Source: Agelaius tricolor
Taxonomy: Eukaryota; Chordata; Aves; Passeriformes; Icteridae
NCBI GenBank assembly: GCA_023055355.1
Contig: JALJCS010000018.1
Span: forward strand, 2,170,001 to 2,234,000
Reading direction: 5' to 3'
DNA: 64,000 bases
Notes under the pieces: generated by a model
What the model saw: only the letters and a program-made list of their open reading frames with translations
What the model was told of the DNA's origin: nothing
Database searches by the model: none
Program-made: the position numbers and the translations under genes
In this document: positions 32,385 through 43,510 of the stretch, piece after piece
How the letters are laid out: every line of letters starts with the position of its first letter
Numbering within the stretch: the first letter of the stretch is position 1

Positions 32385-32962
32385 TGTTCCACAGGGATGA
32401 GAGGCAGGAGAACAGGATGAGAGGCAGGAGAACAGGATCAGAGGTAGGAGAACAGGATCAGAAGAACAGGATCAGAGGCAGGAGAAGCAGGATGAGAGGC
32501 AGGAGAACAGGATCAGAGGCAGGAGAACAGGATGAGAGGCAGGAGAACAGGATCAGAAGCAGGAGGACAGGATGAGAGGGAGGAGAAGAGGATCAGAGGG
32601 AGGAGAACAGGACCAGAGGCAGGAGAACAGGATCAGAAGCAGGAGAACAGGACCAGAGTCAGGAGAACAGGATGAGAGTCAGGAGAAAAGGACCAGAGGC
32701 AGGAGAACAGGATCAGAAGCAGGAGAACAGGATCAGAAGAACAGGATCAGAGGCAGGAGAACAGGATGAGAGGCAGGAGAACAGGACCAGAGGCAGGAGG
32801 ACAGGATCAGAGGCAGGAGAACAGGATCAGAGGTAGGAGAACAGGACCAGAGGCAGGAGGACAGGATCAGAAGAACAGGATGAGAGGCAGGAGAACAGGA
32901 TGAGAGGCAGGAGAACAGGACCAGAGGCAGGAGAACAGGATCAGAGGTAGGAGAACAGGATC
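32385..32962. repeat. 20-bp purine-rich minisatellite, about 28 copies
   Basis: Tandem AGGATCAGAGGCAGGAGAAC and variants (AGGATGAGAGGCAGGAGAAC, AGGACCAGAGGCAGGAGGAC), with a few 11-bp deletions giving AGAACAGGATC short forms. Almost all-purine on the plus strand, so triplex formation is possible. Frames read a 20-residue RGRRTGSEAGEQD-type cycle and are array artefacts. Confidence 0.95.
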
Positions 32963-34834
32963 AGGGCCTGCTGGGAGCTTGCAGTGCCTGGCATTGTCTG
33001 GTTGGGAATTCTGGGTCAGTGCAAGCAGCTCCTGAATGGATTTGTCCCCATCAGAACAGCCCTGCTCTGTTCTGTGCAGGAACATGGGGAAGTTCCACAG
33101 AGAAGCAGGTGGAACTCTCCACCATGCCAAAGGGGAATTTTTGTCCAGGTTTTTCCTCTGGGTTCCACAGTTTGGGATCTGCTGGGAGCTGTGGAGATTG
33201 CTCTTATTGCAGGGAAAGACCTGCCTGCCTTTAGCATGGCTGGCTTTTGTGGGGCTGACTTGGACACTCCAGCACTGGTTGGATTTAAATCATTAACAAA
33301 TCAGCAGGAGCAGCCCTGGTGGGGGAATGATCATTCCCAGTGTGTGTTCCAAGGATTCTGACTGCTGGGTTTCAGCTCCCAGCTGTCCCAGGAGGCTGAG
33401 AGATGCCACATTCCCCCTGTCCTCACAGATGCTGGGGACATTGAGCTGGCAGGACCAGCCTGGCTCCAGCTGAACATCCAGAGCTCCGAGTTATTCCAGC
33501 TCCTGAGGCAGCCTTGGAATGTAAAAGAGGTGCCACAACTCCTCCTCGGAATCAAGCAGATAAAAAATCAATGCATTTGAAAGAGAAATGAAAAATAAGG
33601 TCTGCTAGAGCCAATATTGCTCCTGCCAGGGCTGAGCCTTGAAGGAAAACATCTTCCCTGAGAGGGGGATTGAAGGCCTGGAAAGCAGAGCTCCAAAGGT
33701 GGCCTGGGGGCGAGCACATCCCTGCTGCTGCTTTGTCAGAGTGGCTTAGAGCAGAACAAACCAGACCTGGCGTGGGATCCTCAGTCCCATGGCAGCCCCA
33801 GAGGTTCCAAAGCCTTTGGGATGCTGGGAAGAGGTGGGTGTGCAGCAGCTCAGGTGTCCTGCTGCCTCTGCTCCTCCTTGGAAGCCCAGCTCTGGGAGTT
33901 TTTCCATTGATTTCAGTGCAAACAAGATCAATTGTCTCTTTGGGCTCCTGTGTGGGAATGAGATTATGTTGAATATTAATTTGCCTTGTGATGGGCCCTG
34001 ACTGTAATTTTCTATCAGCAAAGGAGAATTCATGTATTTCCATAAATTCAGATACTTCCATCTATTCATTCCACATATTCATAGACATTATCTCCATTTC
34101 CAGCTCTAGTTCAAACAAAAGTTAGTTCCTTTTACAAATAAATTATTTTCCACTGTTGATGATATTTCTAATTTTTGTAGGCAAATTTATCCATTTGAAC
34201 AAAGGAGACAAAAAGTATCTTTGATGTAGCAAAGCCTTTCTGAGAGCCGTGCGTAAATTAAAGGAGAAAAGATAGTCTGGAAAATTTAAGGAACGGATGG
34301 GAATCATTCCAAGTTACCTTGTACTTAATTGAAGTTCTCAGAAATGTTCTTTTCTTGTTTTCTATATTGGAGCTGTTCCTTGAAGTGTGGCTGAATGCCT
34401 CTTCAAGCTGGCATTTAATCTTTGACTGCATATATTTATTTTTCCCTTGTAGAAATGGAAGGGCCCTTTCTGGAATTTCTCCTTTGGCATCCCTTCACCT
34501 TGGGCCCTCGTTTTTGGGGAATGCTGCAGGGAGATATGGCAGCCCTGGATGGTTCAGGGTGGGATTTCCCCCAATTTCTGCTGCAGATTTTTGGGAGAAT
34601 CTCAAGCCAGTCTGCCTGGCTCCACTGCTCTTAAATCATCCCACTTGGAGCATTTCCTTGGATGTCTTCATCACAACGGGACAATTTGGGGTGACTCTGA
34701 ATGTTTTAAGGTGCTCAAATGCTGCCCAGAGCTTTCATTCAGCAGGGCTGGAGGAGCTCCAGTGCTGGAATGAGACACAAGAACTGAGCTGGGAGCACCA
34801 GGAATTCCTTCATTCCCTGAAATCCATTTGGGGA
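32963..34834. other. Unique sequence; AT-rich 33960-34450
   Basis: About 1.9 kb of single-copy DNA. Positions 33960-34450 are distinctly AT-rich with no tandem structure and could be an old decayed element or regulatory DNA. No coding exon is supported. The 443-codon plus frame starting at 34319 is open only because it runs into the array at 35101. Confidence 0.4.
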
Positions 34835-35100
34835 GGTTCAGGCTGGCAGAGCTCACCTGGTGTCACCTCCCTGCTCCAGCAGGGCCATCCCAGAGCTCAG
34901 GGCACAGCAGGGTGTGCTCACAGCTCTGCCATGGCCCCAGGCAGGGACACTGCACAGCCTCTGCACCATCTGCTCAGGGCTGGCACTGCCCAGGGCAGCA
35001 GCTCTGCCTCCTGGGCAGGGGCAGCTCCTGGGCTCAGGCCCTGCCCGTGGCTCTGGGGCCATGGCTGGGCCTGGAGCAGAGCCTGGGGCTGCCCTGAGCC
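34835..35100 (-). mobile_element. CR1 LINE fragment, left part, interrupted by a minisatellite
   Basis: Minus-strand CR1 with GAGCTCACCTGGTGTCACC, 'TCCCTGCTCCAGCAGGGCCATCCCAGAGC' and CCAGGCAGGGACACTGCACAG. The matching, more 5' CR1 segment resumes at 35935. The array at 35101-35930 therefore lies inside one CR1 copy or between two adjacent fragments of the same type. Confidence 0.8.
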
Positions 35101-35930
35101 CTGCACACAGGGACAGACTGGGGACACAGGGACAGACTGGGACAGACTGGGGACACAGGGACAGACTGGGGACACAGGGACAGACTGGGGACACAGGGAC
35201 AGACTGGGACACAGGGATAGACTGGGACAGACTGGGGACACAGGGACAGACTGGGGACACAGGGACAGACTGGGACACAGGGATAGACTGGGACAGACTG
35301 GGGACACAGGGACAGACTGGGGACACAGGGACAGACTGGGACAGACTGGGACAGACTGGGGACACAGGGACACACTGGGGACACAGGGACAGACTGGGAC
35401 ACAGGGACAGACTGGGACAGACTGGGGACACAAGGACAGACTGGGGACACAGGGACAGACTGGGACAAACTGGGGACACAGGGACAGACTGGGGACACAG
35501 GGACAGACTGGGACAGACTGGGACAGACTGGGGACACAGGGACACACTGGGGACACAGGGACAGACTGGGACAGACTGGGACAGACTGGGGACACAGGGA
35601 CAGACTGGGACACAGGGACAGACTGGGACAGACTGGGGACACAGGGATAGACTGGGACAGACTGGGGACACAGGGACAGACTGGGGACACGGGGATAGAC
35701 TGGGACAGACTGGGACACAGGGACAGACTGGGACACAGGGACAGACTGGGGACACAGGGACAGACTGGGACAGACTGGGACACAGGGACAGACTGGGACA
35801 CAGGGACAGACTGGGACAGACTGGGACAGACTGGGGGACACAGGGACAGACTGGGACAGACTGGGACACCCAGGGACACAGGGACACCCAGGGACAGACA
35901 AGGACACCCAACGACACCCAGGGACAGCCA
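35101..35930. repeat. Minisatellite of GGGACAGACTG / GGGACACA modules, 9-19 bp
   Basis: Long array of two modules, GGGACAGACT (about 10 bp) and GGGGACACA (about 9 bp), in varying order. The commonest 19-mer is GGACACAGGGACAGACTGG. Blocks of several modules recur. At the right end the modules decay into GGACACCCAGGGACA. Frames over it are open on both strands, giving 443- and 525-codon plus frames and 329-432-codon minus frames that extend into the CR1. None has non-repetitive domain content. Confidence 0.95.
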
Positions 35931-35934
35931 GGGC

Positions 35935-36317
35935 TGAGGCCCCTCTCTCTCCCTGGGCTCCTCTCCAGGCTGAGCAGCCCCAGCTCCCTCAGCCTTTCCT
36001 GGGCACTGAGATGCTCCAGGCCCTTGCTCAGCTCCAGGAGCTCCTGTCCCTGCTGTGCTGAGGATCCAGAGCTGGACACAGCAGCCAGAGGTGTCCCCAG
36101 GGCTGGGCACAGGGGCAGAATCACCCCAGAGGTGTCCCCAGGGCTGGGCACAGGGGCAGGATCACCCCAGAGGTGTCCCCAGGGCTGGGCACAGGGGCAG
36201 GATCACCCCAGAGGTGTCCCCAGGGCTGGGCACAGGGGCAGGATCACCCCAGAGGTGTCCCCAGGGCTGGGCACAGGGGCAGGATCCCTCCCTGTCCTGC
36301 TGGGAATGCTCTTCCCA
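35935..36317 (-). mobile_element. CR1 LINE fragment, more 5' part, with internal tandem array
   Basis: Minus-strand CR1: CTCCAGGCTGAGCAGCCCCA, 'GCTCCCTCAGCCTTTCCT', 'TGAGATGCTCCAGGCCC' and 'GATCCAGAGCTGGACACAGCAGCC'. It runs directly into a 41-bp tandem array made of the following CR1 segment (36087-36291). Confidence 0.85.
36087..36291. repeat. 41-bp tandem array derived from CR1, 5 copies
   Basis: Five near-identical 41-bp copies. Each reads AGAGGTGTCCCCAGGGCTGG, then GCACAGGGGCAGGATCACCCC. The unit corresponds to the CR1 region 'CCAGGTGTGGCCTCACCAGGGCTGAG...GGGGCAGAATCACC', so it is an in-place expansion of CR1 sequence. The first copy retains AGAATCACC while later copies have AGGATCACC, which indicates the direction of homogenisation. 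Confidence 0.9.
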
Positions 36318-36548
36318 ATCCTGGAATCACTAAGGTTGGCAAAGCCCTCCAAGATCTCCACCCTTTCACAGCCCCACAAATCCATTGTGCTAATCCCACC
36401 TCTACTCATTTTTTGGCCAACATTTCCAGGATTGTGACCCTCCCCTAGCCTGGGCAGCCCATTCCAAAGCTTAACCACTCTTCCAGTGAATAAATATTTC
36501 CTGATATTCACCCTGAGCCTCCCCTGGTGTTCCAGCATCCAGTGGGTC
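36318..36548 (-). mobile_element. CR1 LINE fragment of the AGTGCCACATCC subfamily
   Basis: Minus-strand CR1 beginning GGAATCACTAAGGTTGGCAA. It continues 'CAAGATCTCCACC', 'CCTGGGCAGCCCATTCCAAAG', 'CCAGTGAATAAATATTTCCTGATATTC' and 'GAGCCTCCCCTGGTG'. This is a separate insertion, since its 3' end begins here. Confidence 0.88.
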
Positions 36549-38693
36549 TGTGCAATCATTGTTGGAAGAAACACTTTGGAGCAGGGATGTGCCAGAGCTT
36601 TGTGGAGCCAACCTTTCCTTCTGCCTGTAGTGAATGAATCAGAGTGGTAGAAGTAATAAAAAGAATGGGAATGTTGTCCTGGGTGGGAGATTAAAATCCA
36701 GGAGAGCCACAGCTCCCGGAGGAATCTTTAAAAGCTCCATAATTGAGTCACAACAGAGACCTGCAGTGTGTGAGAGAGGCTGCAGAAAAGCTCCAGACAG
36801 GGGGACTTCAGTGCTGGCACTGGAGGAGCTGAGCATGACAAAACTGCCACTCCAAATGGAATAGCAGGAGGTGACTTGGAATTTCTCAAGGCTTGTAGGA
36901 AAAGAATAATGAGCAGAGGAGCTGTGCTGGAAGGTATTGGTGCAGCCAGGGGTGTGCAGGACAAAAAAAAAAAAAAGGAATATTTTGTGAAAGCAGCTCA
37001 AAGAAAACCACTGCAATAGAGCAGGGAGGGGGTGAAAGCAATATCAGCTCCAAGTCCTTGGGATGCTTCATTCCAAGTGGGAAAAATGGTGTGACTGGAA
37101 AAAAACCCCAAATATTTTAAAACCCAAAGCGTTCTTCATAAACAGTGCAGAAATGAATGTATGAAAAATTAAATTTGTTTAAAGAAGAGGTGTGAGGAGC
37201 AGGGAGGAGAATTAGCAGTGATTTATTGCCACGCTGGCAATTCCCTGGGGAAAGAGATGTGCACTGGAGGAGAATAAAACACTGGGAAAAGTCAAGGGTG
37301 GGAATTAAAATGGAGCACGAGAAAGAAACATGATTTTAGCAACTCCCAGAAGTTTGGATGACCTGAACCCCTGAAAAATAACAGCCAGGGAGAAAAAACC
37401 CTCAATCTCCCCCCAGCCAGGAGATAATGGAGCAAGAAGTAATAAACAATGGAATTTAGAAGGAAAAATCACCGTGGAGCGGCTGGTTTGGAAAATAACA
37501 ATTAAAAGAGATGATTTCATCCAAATCTGCCTCAGACTCCTCCCCAGCAATGCTGTTATTGACAGGCAGCACTCCTGAGCTCAGGAGAACTTCCTGCAGC
37601 GGGGCAGGTGTTGGATCCATCAGTTTTTGTGGGATCAGAGCACTCAGGGGGTGTTGGGAATGTGGGACGTGAGCACAGAGCTCCGGCCTTGGTTTGTGCT
37701 GGGCTGGGGAGAGGAGATCTGCCTTGTGGAAATCCCCTCAGAGATGCTGAAAAAAGAGGGGAAAATTGAAAACCATCTGCGTGCATCTAAATAGGACAAC
37801 CAGGGAAAAGGGGATTGTTTGGGATGGCAGTGGGAGATGGAATTGGCGCTGCCGGGACGGGAAACGTTACAAATCCTGCATGGCAGCAGGGAAAGGTAAA
37901 TTTGGGAGAGCATCTAAAGCTTCCCCAGCAGCTGGGCTGGGCTGCATGGGCTCCACAGCCTGGAGACACGGCAAATTCCCTTAACCAAATCATTAGGAAG
38001 CATCGAGCAGGATTCATTAGGAAACACAGAGTGGGATCCGCTCTTATTCTCGCGCAGCGAAGGAACGGCTGTGAGAACCTAATTAGTTATTTCAATCAGC
38101 CTCCCCAGAGCCGGGCACGTCTGGATTTGCCTCGCTGCCTCTGGAAGAGGTTTGTTCCCTGCTTTGGGGTGGGATGGGGAGCGGGAGGCTGCGGGGGCTG
38201 CGGTGCCGCCGAGCCCCGGGGCAAGGAGTCAGGAGCAGAGAGGGAAAAGCGGAGGTGACAGCGGTGGCGTGAAAAGGAGGGCAGGGGAGAGGTTTCTGCA
38301 GGAAAAAAGGAGACCTGGCTGCAGATTCCTGTGCTTTTCCACATGAACAGCCCCTGCCCGAGCCCTTTCCAGGCTCTGCATCCCATGCAGGTGGCGCCGC
38401 TCCTCCTCCATCACCCCGGGGCTCGCACTGCTCAAGCGCTCTTATTGCCAGCTCTGTGCATGCAGAAAGCATGGAAAAGCATGGAAAATCCCAGCCTGGC
38501 CACACTCAGGGTTCACTAAGCTGCTCTGGTTTGTATTATGGGGTCAGACTTGTCTCAAACCAGCCCAGGAGTCTCCCTGCAGAGAGCAGGGACATCCCAG
38601 GAACAGCTGGATGGTCACAGCCCCAACCCTGCCACGGATTTCCCTTTGTACTGAAGGAATTTTGCACTTTCTGAGTGATATTTCAGTCCTTTG
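36549..38693. other. Single-copy region; CpG cluster at 38100-38430
   Basis: About 2.1 kb without arrays, with a poly-A run at 36963-36977. The 37980-38130 part has enhancer-like TAATTAG motifs. Positions 38170-38430 have a modest cluster of CpG in GC-rich DNA (GGTGCCGCCGAGCCCCGGGG), perhaps a small CpG island remnant. No first exon or promoter is identifiable. Confidence 0.38.
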
Positions 38694-38912
38694 GGATAGT
38701 GGCTTTGGAGCTTTGGGATGGTGGGTTTGGGACTGGGAATGGTGGGTTTGGAGCTCTGGGATGGCTTTGGAGTTCTGGGATGGTGGGTTTGGGACTGGGA
38801 ATGGTGGCTTTGGAGCTTTGGGAATGGTGGGTTGGGGACTGGGAATGGTGGGTTTGGAGCTCTGGGATGGCTTTGGAGCTCTGGGATGGCTTTGGAGCTC
38901 TGGGGACAGTGC
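38694..38912. repeat. Minisatellite, GGTTTGGAGCTCTGGGATGG units
   Basis: About 10 units of about 20 bp alternating GGCTTTGGAGCTCTGGGATG and GGTGGGTTTGGGACTGGGAA, giving a roughly 40-60-bp higher-order pattern. The plus strand is G/T-rich. Frames reading GFGALGW repeats are artefacts. Confidence 0.92.
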
Positions 38913-39239
38913 CTTTGCCATTCAGTCCCAGCAGCCTGTCCCCTCCAATGTTTCCATCATGGATTCTGTCTCCCATCCCAAAAGGGCCACACAACCCCAG
39001 GCACTTTTCCTACAACTGAGCCCAGTATTGCAAGACAAGGAAGAAAAAGAAATCCTTTCACAAGCAGCAACTTTTTAGAGACTTCCAGGATTTCCCCAGC
39101 TTTCTGCTCTGTATAAAGGATTTGTGAGCAGTGCTGGGGAGCTTCAGTCGTGTCCTGGCCATTACATCCCACATGCAAGGGCTGGAAAGGGAGGATGTGA
39201 CCCCTGGGAAGGATTTCATGGATGGCTCTGTCCCAGCAC
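38913..39239. other. Unique sequence
   Basis: Single-copy DNA between two tandem tracts. Nothing is recognised. Confidence 0.4.
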
Positions 39240-39480
39240 AGTCAGGGGTTTGTAGGGTTGGGGATAAACCCTCCTTTAGCCCATCCCACCAGTCTGGGGC
39301 TGACTGGGATCACTGGGAGCACAGTCAGGGTGTTTTAGGAGTTGGTACAAACCCTCCTTAGCCCATCCCACCAGTCTGGGGCTGACTGGGATCACTGGGA
39401 GCACAGTCAGGGTGTTTTAGGAGTTGGTACAAACCCTCCTTAGCCCATCCCACCAGTCTGGGGCTGACTGGGAGCCTGGG
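39240..39480. repeat. 82-bp tandem repeat, nearly three copies
   Basis: Copies starting at about 39259, 39341 and 39423 share GTTGGTACAAACCCTCCTTA, then GCCCATCCCACCAGTCTGGG, then GCTGACTGGGATCACTGGGA. The second and third are nearly identical while the first differs (GTTGGGGATAAACC). The array ends in a short GGGTCACTG duplication. Confidence 0.92.
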
Positions 39481-39544
39481 GTCACTGAGTCTGGGGTCAC
39501 TGGGAGCAGCCAGGCACGCTGGGGAGCGCTGGGGGCTGCAGCCA

Positions 39545-40005
39545 CGCTCCATGGATGGGTTTCTTTTCTTAAATTATGCTTTAATTTCCTCTCCTTCTGG
39601 TCCCAGCGCCTGTGTTTTAATGAGCTCTCTCCCCCAGCATATCAAACATGGCTGATCCCTGGTGCTCCCTGTTTGCAATTCCCAGTGGCTCCCAAGCAAG
39701 AATTGTGCTGTTTAATTTTGCCAGACTTCCAGTTTACTCTGAAGCCTGAAAAAAAACCCACACAGGCGCAAGGCCCATATTTCTCCCGGCCTATTGATAG
39801 AGCGTGATAGGTATTAAATTCTATAATTCTTGCAGTGGCCTTTAAGCAGCCTGGGTGTTAATATTTAATGATGAAGGATGCTGGTAATCAGCCCCGTATC
39901 CCAAGTGTCTGGATGCTTTATGATCTTGCCTTTGGGAGCCTAATTGTGAACCCAGCCTGCCAGAGCTTCCCACCCCAACTTAATAAACTTTGCTGTTGCT
40001 GCCCA
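39545..40005. other. Putative conserved non-coding element cluster
   Basis: Repeat-free DNA with balanced composition. It has sequences such as TATTAAATTCTATAATTCTT, CCTATTGATAGAGCGTGATA and GTTAATATTTAATGATGAAG. It lacks the C/T- and G-rich texture of the surroundings. This is among the most enhancer-like stretches in the window, but alignment is needed. Confidence 0.4.
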
Positions 40006-41387
40006 GCACATCATCTGTCTCCAGGCAGGATCCAGCTGCAGGAGGAAGGATGGGAATGGGGAAGGTGATGAGGGAGAGGCTGGGATGGCTCAGCCTGCTC
40101 AGAGCTGGGATCAGGCACAGCTTTGGGCACAGGGCAGGAGGCACCACCAAAAAAACAACAAAAAACCCAATGTGTCCACATCCACCCCAACCCAGACCTG
40201 GGGGCTGCACCCATCACCCCTGCCTGTCCCAGCTTCATGGGGATGCTTCCTTCAGCCTCTGGTGTCTCCACACTGCACCCCCTGCCTGTCCCACCCACTG
40301 GGTGACACTTCCTTCACCCTCGGGTGTCTCTCCCACCTCCCAGGCAGCCTGAGCTCCTGCACCATCAGCCTGGATAAAGCCAGGCACATCTTTCTGGACT
40401 CCCAGCTCCAGGTTTCCAGCTCATCCCGAGGTTTGCACTGCCAGGTAGTGCTGCCTGTGATGCTTCACTGGGCTGGAATGGCCCGAGGCAAAGGCAGGAA
40501 GGGGAGCTGCTGTTGGTTGTTAATAGCACTCAGCACTTACACGGGCACAGCCACTGGAATTCAACTCCGTGTACGAACATGATCCCCTTAACTGCTGCCC
40601 TGGGAGCTGGAGCTGCCAGCCCCGCCAGCTGGGGGGAAACTGAGGCACACACGGCTCCCTGGAAATGTCACCTGTGTGCCACCATCCCGGGGGTCACACT
40701 GCCACTGCACACAGCCCTGGGCTCTGCTGGTGCCACCACTGGGCTGGTCCTTAGCCCTGCTGGAACCCCCAGGCACCCCTGGTACCGGCTGCTGCCTCTC
40801 TCCACCCCACAGCGAGCTGCTGCAATGATTTCACCTGGAGATATTTTATTCCCATTTAAGAGATGCAATAATTTTCCCTTATTTTGCTTTATCTTTGCCT
40901 GCCCAGGGTCTCTGTGTGTATAATGAGATGAGTAAGGAACCTTGCAGGCTGATTTTGTTATATGGCCCTGCCAGAGCCTGGGAGCAAATCTTCCCTCCCG
41001 AGCACAACCCTGAGGAAAGCCTGGCAGGATGAGAAGCGTGGGCTTGGAGCAGGGAAATTGGGAAATTGGGAATTCATCCCTGTGGGGGCTCCCAGCTGCA
41101 GCTGCAGCCACCCTTTGGCCAGAGGAGCTTCTCCAGGGGCAGGAGGGGCAGAGGGAGGGAGGGAGAGCCCCTCCAGCTCCCAGGTCACTCAGGAGATCCC
41201 ATTCCCCTTCTCCCAGTGTTGTTTAGGCTCACACTGAGATTCCTCTCTCTTGGAATGTCTTCTCTTGGTGTCACAAAATCCAGGGGACATCTGGGCCTTC
41301 CCTGGGAGCAGAATGGCCCTGCTGAGCTTTTGCTCTTCAGGCACCAGGGAGTCACAGAGCTGGGCTGGGAGGAGCCAGCAGGAGGAG
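40006..41387. other. Unique sequence with a small two-copy repeat
   Basis: Single-copy DNA. At about 40204-40330 two 65-70-bp copies share CCTGCCTGTCCCA, CACTTCCTTCA/GCTTCCTTCA and GGTGTCTC. Around 41060-41160 it is C/G-rich. No exon is supported. Confidence 0.4.
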
Positions 41388-42290
41388 AGGAACTGCACAC
41401 AGCCATGGAAAACTGCACACATCCATGGAAAACTGCATGGATTCCTGAAAAACTGCACATAGCCATGGAAAACTGCCTAGATCCCAAAAAAAAACTGCAC
41501 ACAGCCATGGAAAACTGCATGGATCACTGAGAAACTGCACACATCCATGGGAAACTGCATGGATCCCTAAAAAACTGCACACATCCATGGGAACTGCATG
41601 GATCACTGAAAAACTGCACACAGCCATGGAAAACTGCACACAGCCATGGAAAACTGCATGGATCCCTAAAAACTGCACACAGCCATGGAAAACTCCATGA
41701 ATCCCTGAAAAACTGCACACAGCCATGGAAAACTGCATGGATCCCTGAAAAACTACACACAGCCATGGAAAACTGCACACAGCCATGGAAAACTGCACAC
41801 ATCCATGGGAACTGCACACATCCCTAAAAACCTGCACACATCCACGGACTCTGCACACATCCCTGGAATCTGCACACATCCATGGGATCTGCACACATCC
41901 ACGGACTCTGCACACATCCCTGGAATCTGCACACATCCATGGGATCTGCACACATCCATGGGATCTGCACACATCCATGGACTCTGTACACAGCCATGGA
42001 ACTGCACACATCCATGGACTCTGTACACAGCCATGGGAACTGCACACATCCATGGACTCTGCACACAGCCATGGAACTGCACACATCCATGGACTCTGCA
42101 CACATCCATGGGATCTGCACACATCCATGGAACTGCACACATCCATGGACTCTGTACACAGCCATGGAACTGCACACATCCATGGGATCTGCACACATCC
42201 ATGGACTCTGTACACATCCATGGAACTGCACACATCCATGGGATCTGCACACATCCATGGACTCTGTACACAGCCATGGAACTGCACCCC
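41388..42290. repeat. Minisatellite, CTGCACACATCCATGGA-type units, two sub-domains
   Basis: The left part (41388-41835) uses units of about 18-35 bp: AACTGCACACAGCCATGGAA with CTGCATGGATCCCTGAAAA. The right part (41836-42290) uses 20-21-bp units: TCTGCACACATCCATGGGA, CTCTGTACACAGCCATGGAA. All share the CCATGG core. The minus frames (311, 339 codons) read MDVCRSHGCVQ-type cysteine-rich repeats that are array products. Variant types are segregated, suggesting two waves of expansion. Confidence 0.94.
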
Positions 42291-43137
42291 AGGCAGCTCC
42301 AGGGCCCGGGGATTGCTGGATGATGGCAGCAGCTTTTTGTTTTCTGCTCTAGAGAGGTTCCAGCGCTCCTGGGTTTACCCTTTTTGGACAGAGAGGTCAG
42401 CTTCATGCTGAAGTGATGGTCGGGGGTTCTTGAATCCCCTCTCCACTGCCCTGATGAGATGGGGCAGAGCAAGGCCTTGGAGCATTTGGCACTTGGGCCC
42501 ATCCCAGAGCTCTTTCCTGCAGCTTTGGTAAGGCAGGCAGGAAAAGGCCATTGGGTGACGCTCATTCCCTGCAGCGTCCTCACCTCTGAGCTCCTGGTCC
42601 CACCTCCTTTGAGCACCTGCAGGGCCACAAGAATCATTTCCAAGTGCTGGAAAGGCACCAAATTCCTGCCCAGGCATCCAGGTTTGCACAGAAGGGTGGC
42701 AGAAATGTGGTGTGACAGGCAGCTCCAGCAGGGTGAGTGCTGTGGAGGTGAGCTGGCAGCTCCCAGCTCCATCCCAGAGGGATGAGGAATGGGGAGCAGG
42801 TGATGGGCTGGGAGAGCACCAAGCTGGAGGCTGAGGGAAGCAGATAAGGACTCCAGGTGCTGCTGTGCAGGGAGAGCTCCCTGCCAGCCTCTGAGCTGGC
42901 CTGGCTGGTGTCCATGAGGCTGGCATGGTGTCGCTCCCTGGTCTCACTCTCTCTCTGCAGAGACAGAGCTCTCCTGTCCCTGAGGCCACCTGGAGCCTCC
43001 CCTTGGTGCTCAGGTGCCCTGGGCAGGGTCCATGATCCAGCAGGTTCCAGCACAGCTGGTGCCAGGCCCCCATCCTGCAGGCACCTTGCTGTCACCCAGC
43101 CCTTGGCATCTTCTGGGCAGCAGAGCTGGGAAGGGCT
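42291..43137. other. Unique sequence, nothing recognised
   Basis: Single-copy DNA to the left of a plus-strand CR1. No coding exon is recognised. Confidence 0.4.
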
Positions 43138-43510
43138 GAGGGAGCTGGGCAGGGGCTCAGCCTGGAGCAAAGGAGGCTCAGGGGGCCCTTGTGGCTCTGC
43201 CCAGCTCCTGCCAGGAGGGGACAGCCGGGGGGGCCGGGCTGTGCTCCAGGGAACAGGGACAGGAGCAGAGGGAACGGCCTCAGGCTGGGCCAGGGCAGGC
43301 TCAGGGTGGGCACCAGGAGGAATTTCCCCATGGAAAGGGGGCTCAGGGATTGGGAGGGGCTGCCCAGGGGGGTTTGGAGTCCCCATCCAAGGAAGGCCTG
43401 AAGGTGGCACTCAGTGCTCTGGGCTGGGAACAAGGAGGGGATTGGGCACAGCTTGGATTCCATGGTCTGGGAGAGCTTTTCCAGCCTCAGTGATCCTGGG
43501 ATTGTCTCTT
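43138..43510 (+). mobile_element. CR1 LINE fragment, 3' region, plus strand
   Basis: Consecutive CR1 blocks: 'GGGGCTCAGCCTGGAGCAAAGGAGGCTCAGGGGG', GGGGACAGCCGGGGGG, 'GGAACGGCCTCAGGCTGGGCC', 'GGAGGAATTTCCCCATGGAAAG', 'GGGGCTGCCCAGGGGGGTTTGGAGTCCCCATCC' and 'TTTCCAGCCTCAGTGATCCTGGGATT'. It ends close to the CR1 3' end. Longer and better preserved than most copies here. Confidence 0.93.

Noticed and set aside
32385..32962. Possible CRISPR array because of regular 20-bp repeats
   Set aside because: There are no unique spacers between repeats. Units are head-to-tail and the genome is vertebrate.
34860..36437. 525-codon plus-strand open frame as a gene
   Set aside because: Its body is the GGGACAGACTG array and its ends are CR1 sequence in reverse orientation. 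No non-repetitive domain or splice context was seen.
38150..38440. CpG island promoter
   Set aside because: CpG density is only locally raised, and no first exon, splice donor or TATA/initiator arrangement could be supported.
41753..42772. 339-codon cysteine-rich minus frame, possible keratin-like or defensin-like protein
   Set aside because: The MDVCRSHGCVQ repeat is a translation of the CCATGG minisatellite. No signal peptide, conserved cysteine spacing outside the array, or flanking exon is present.
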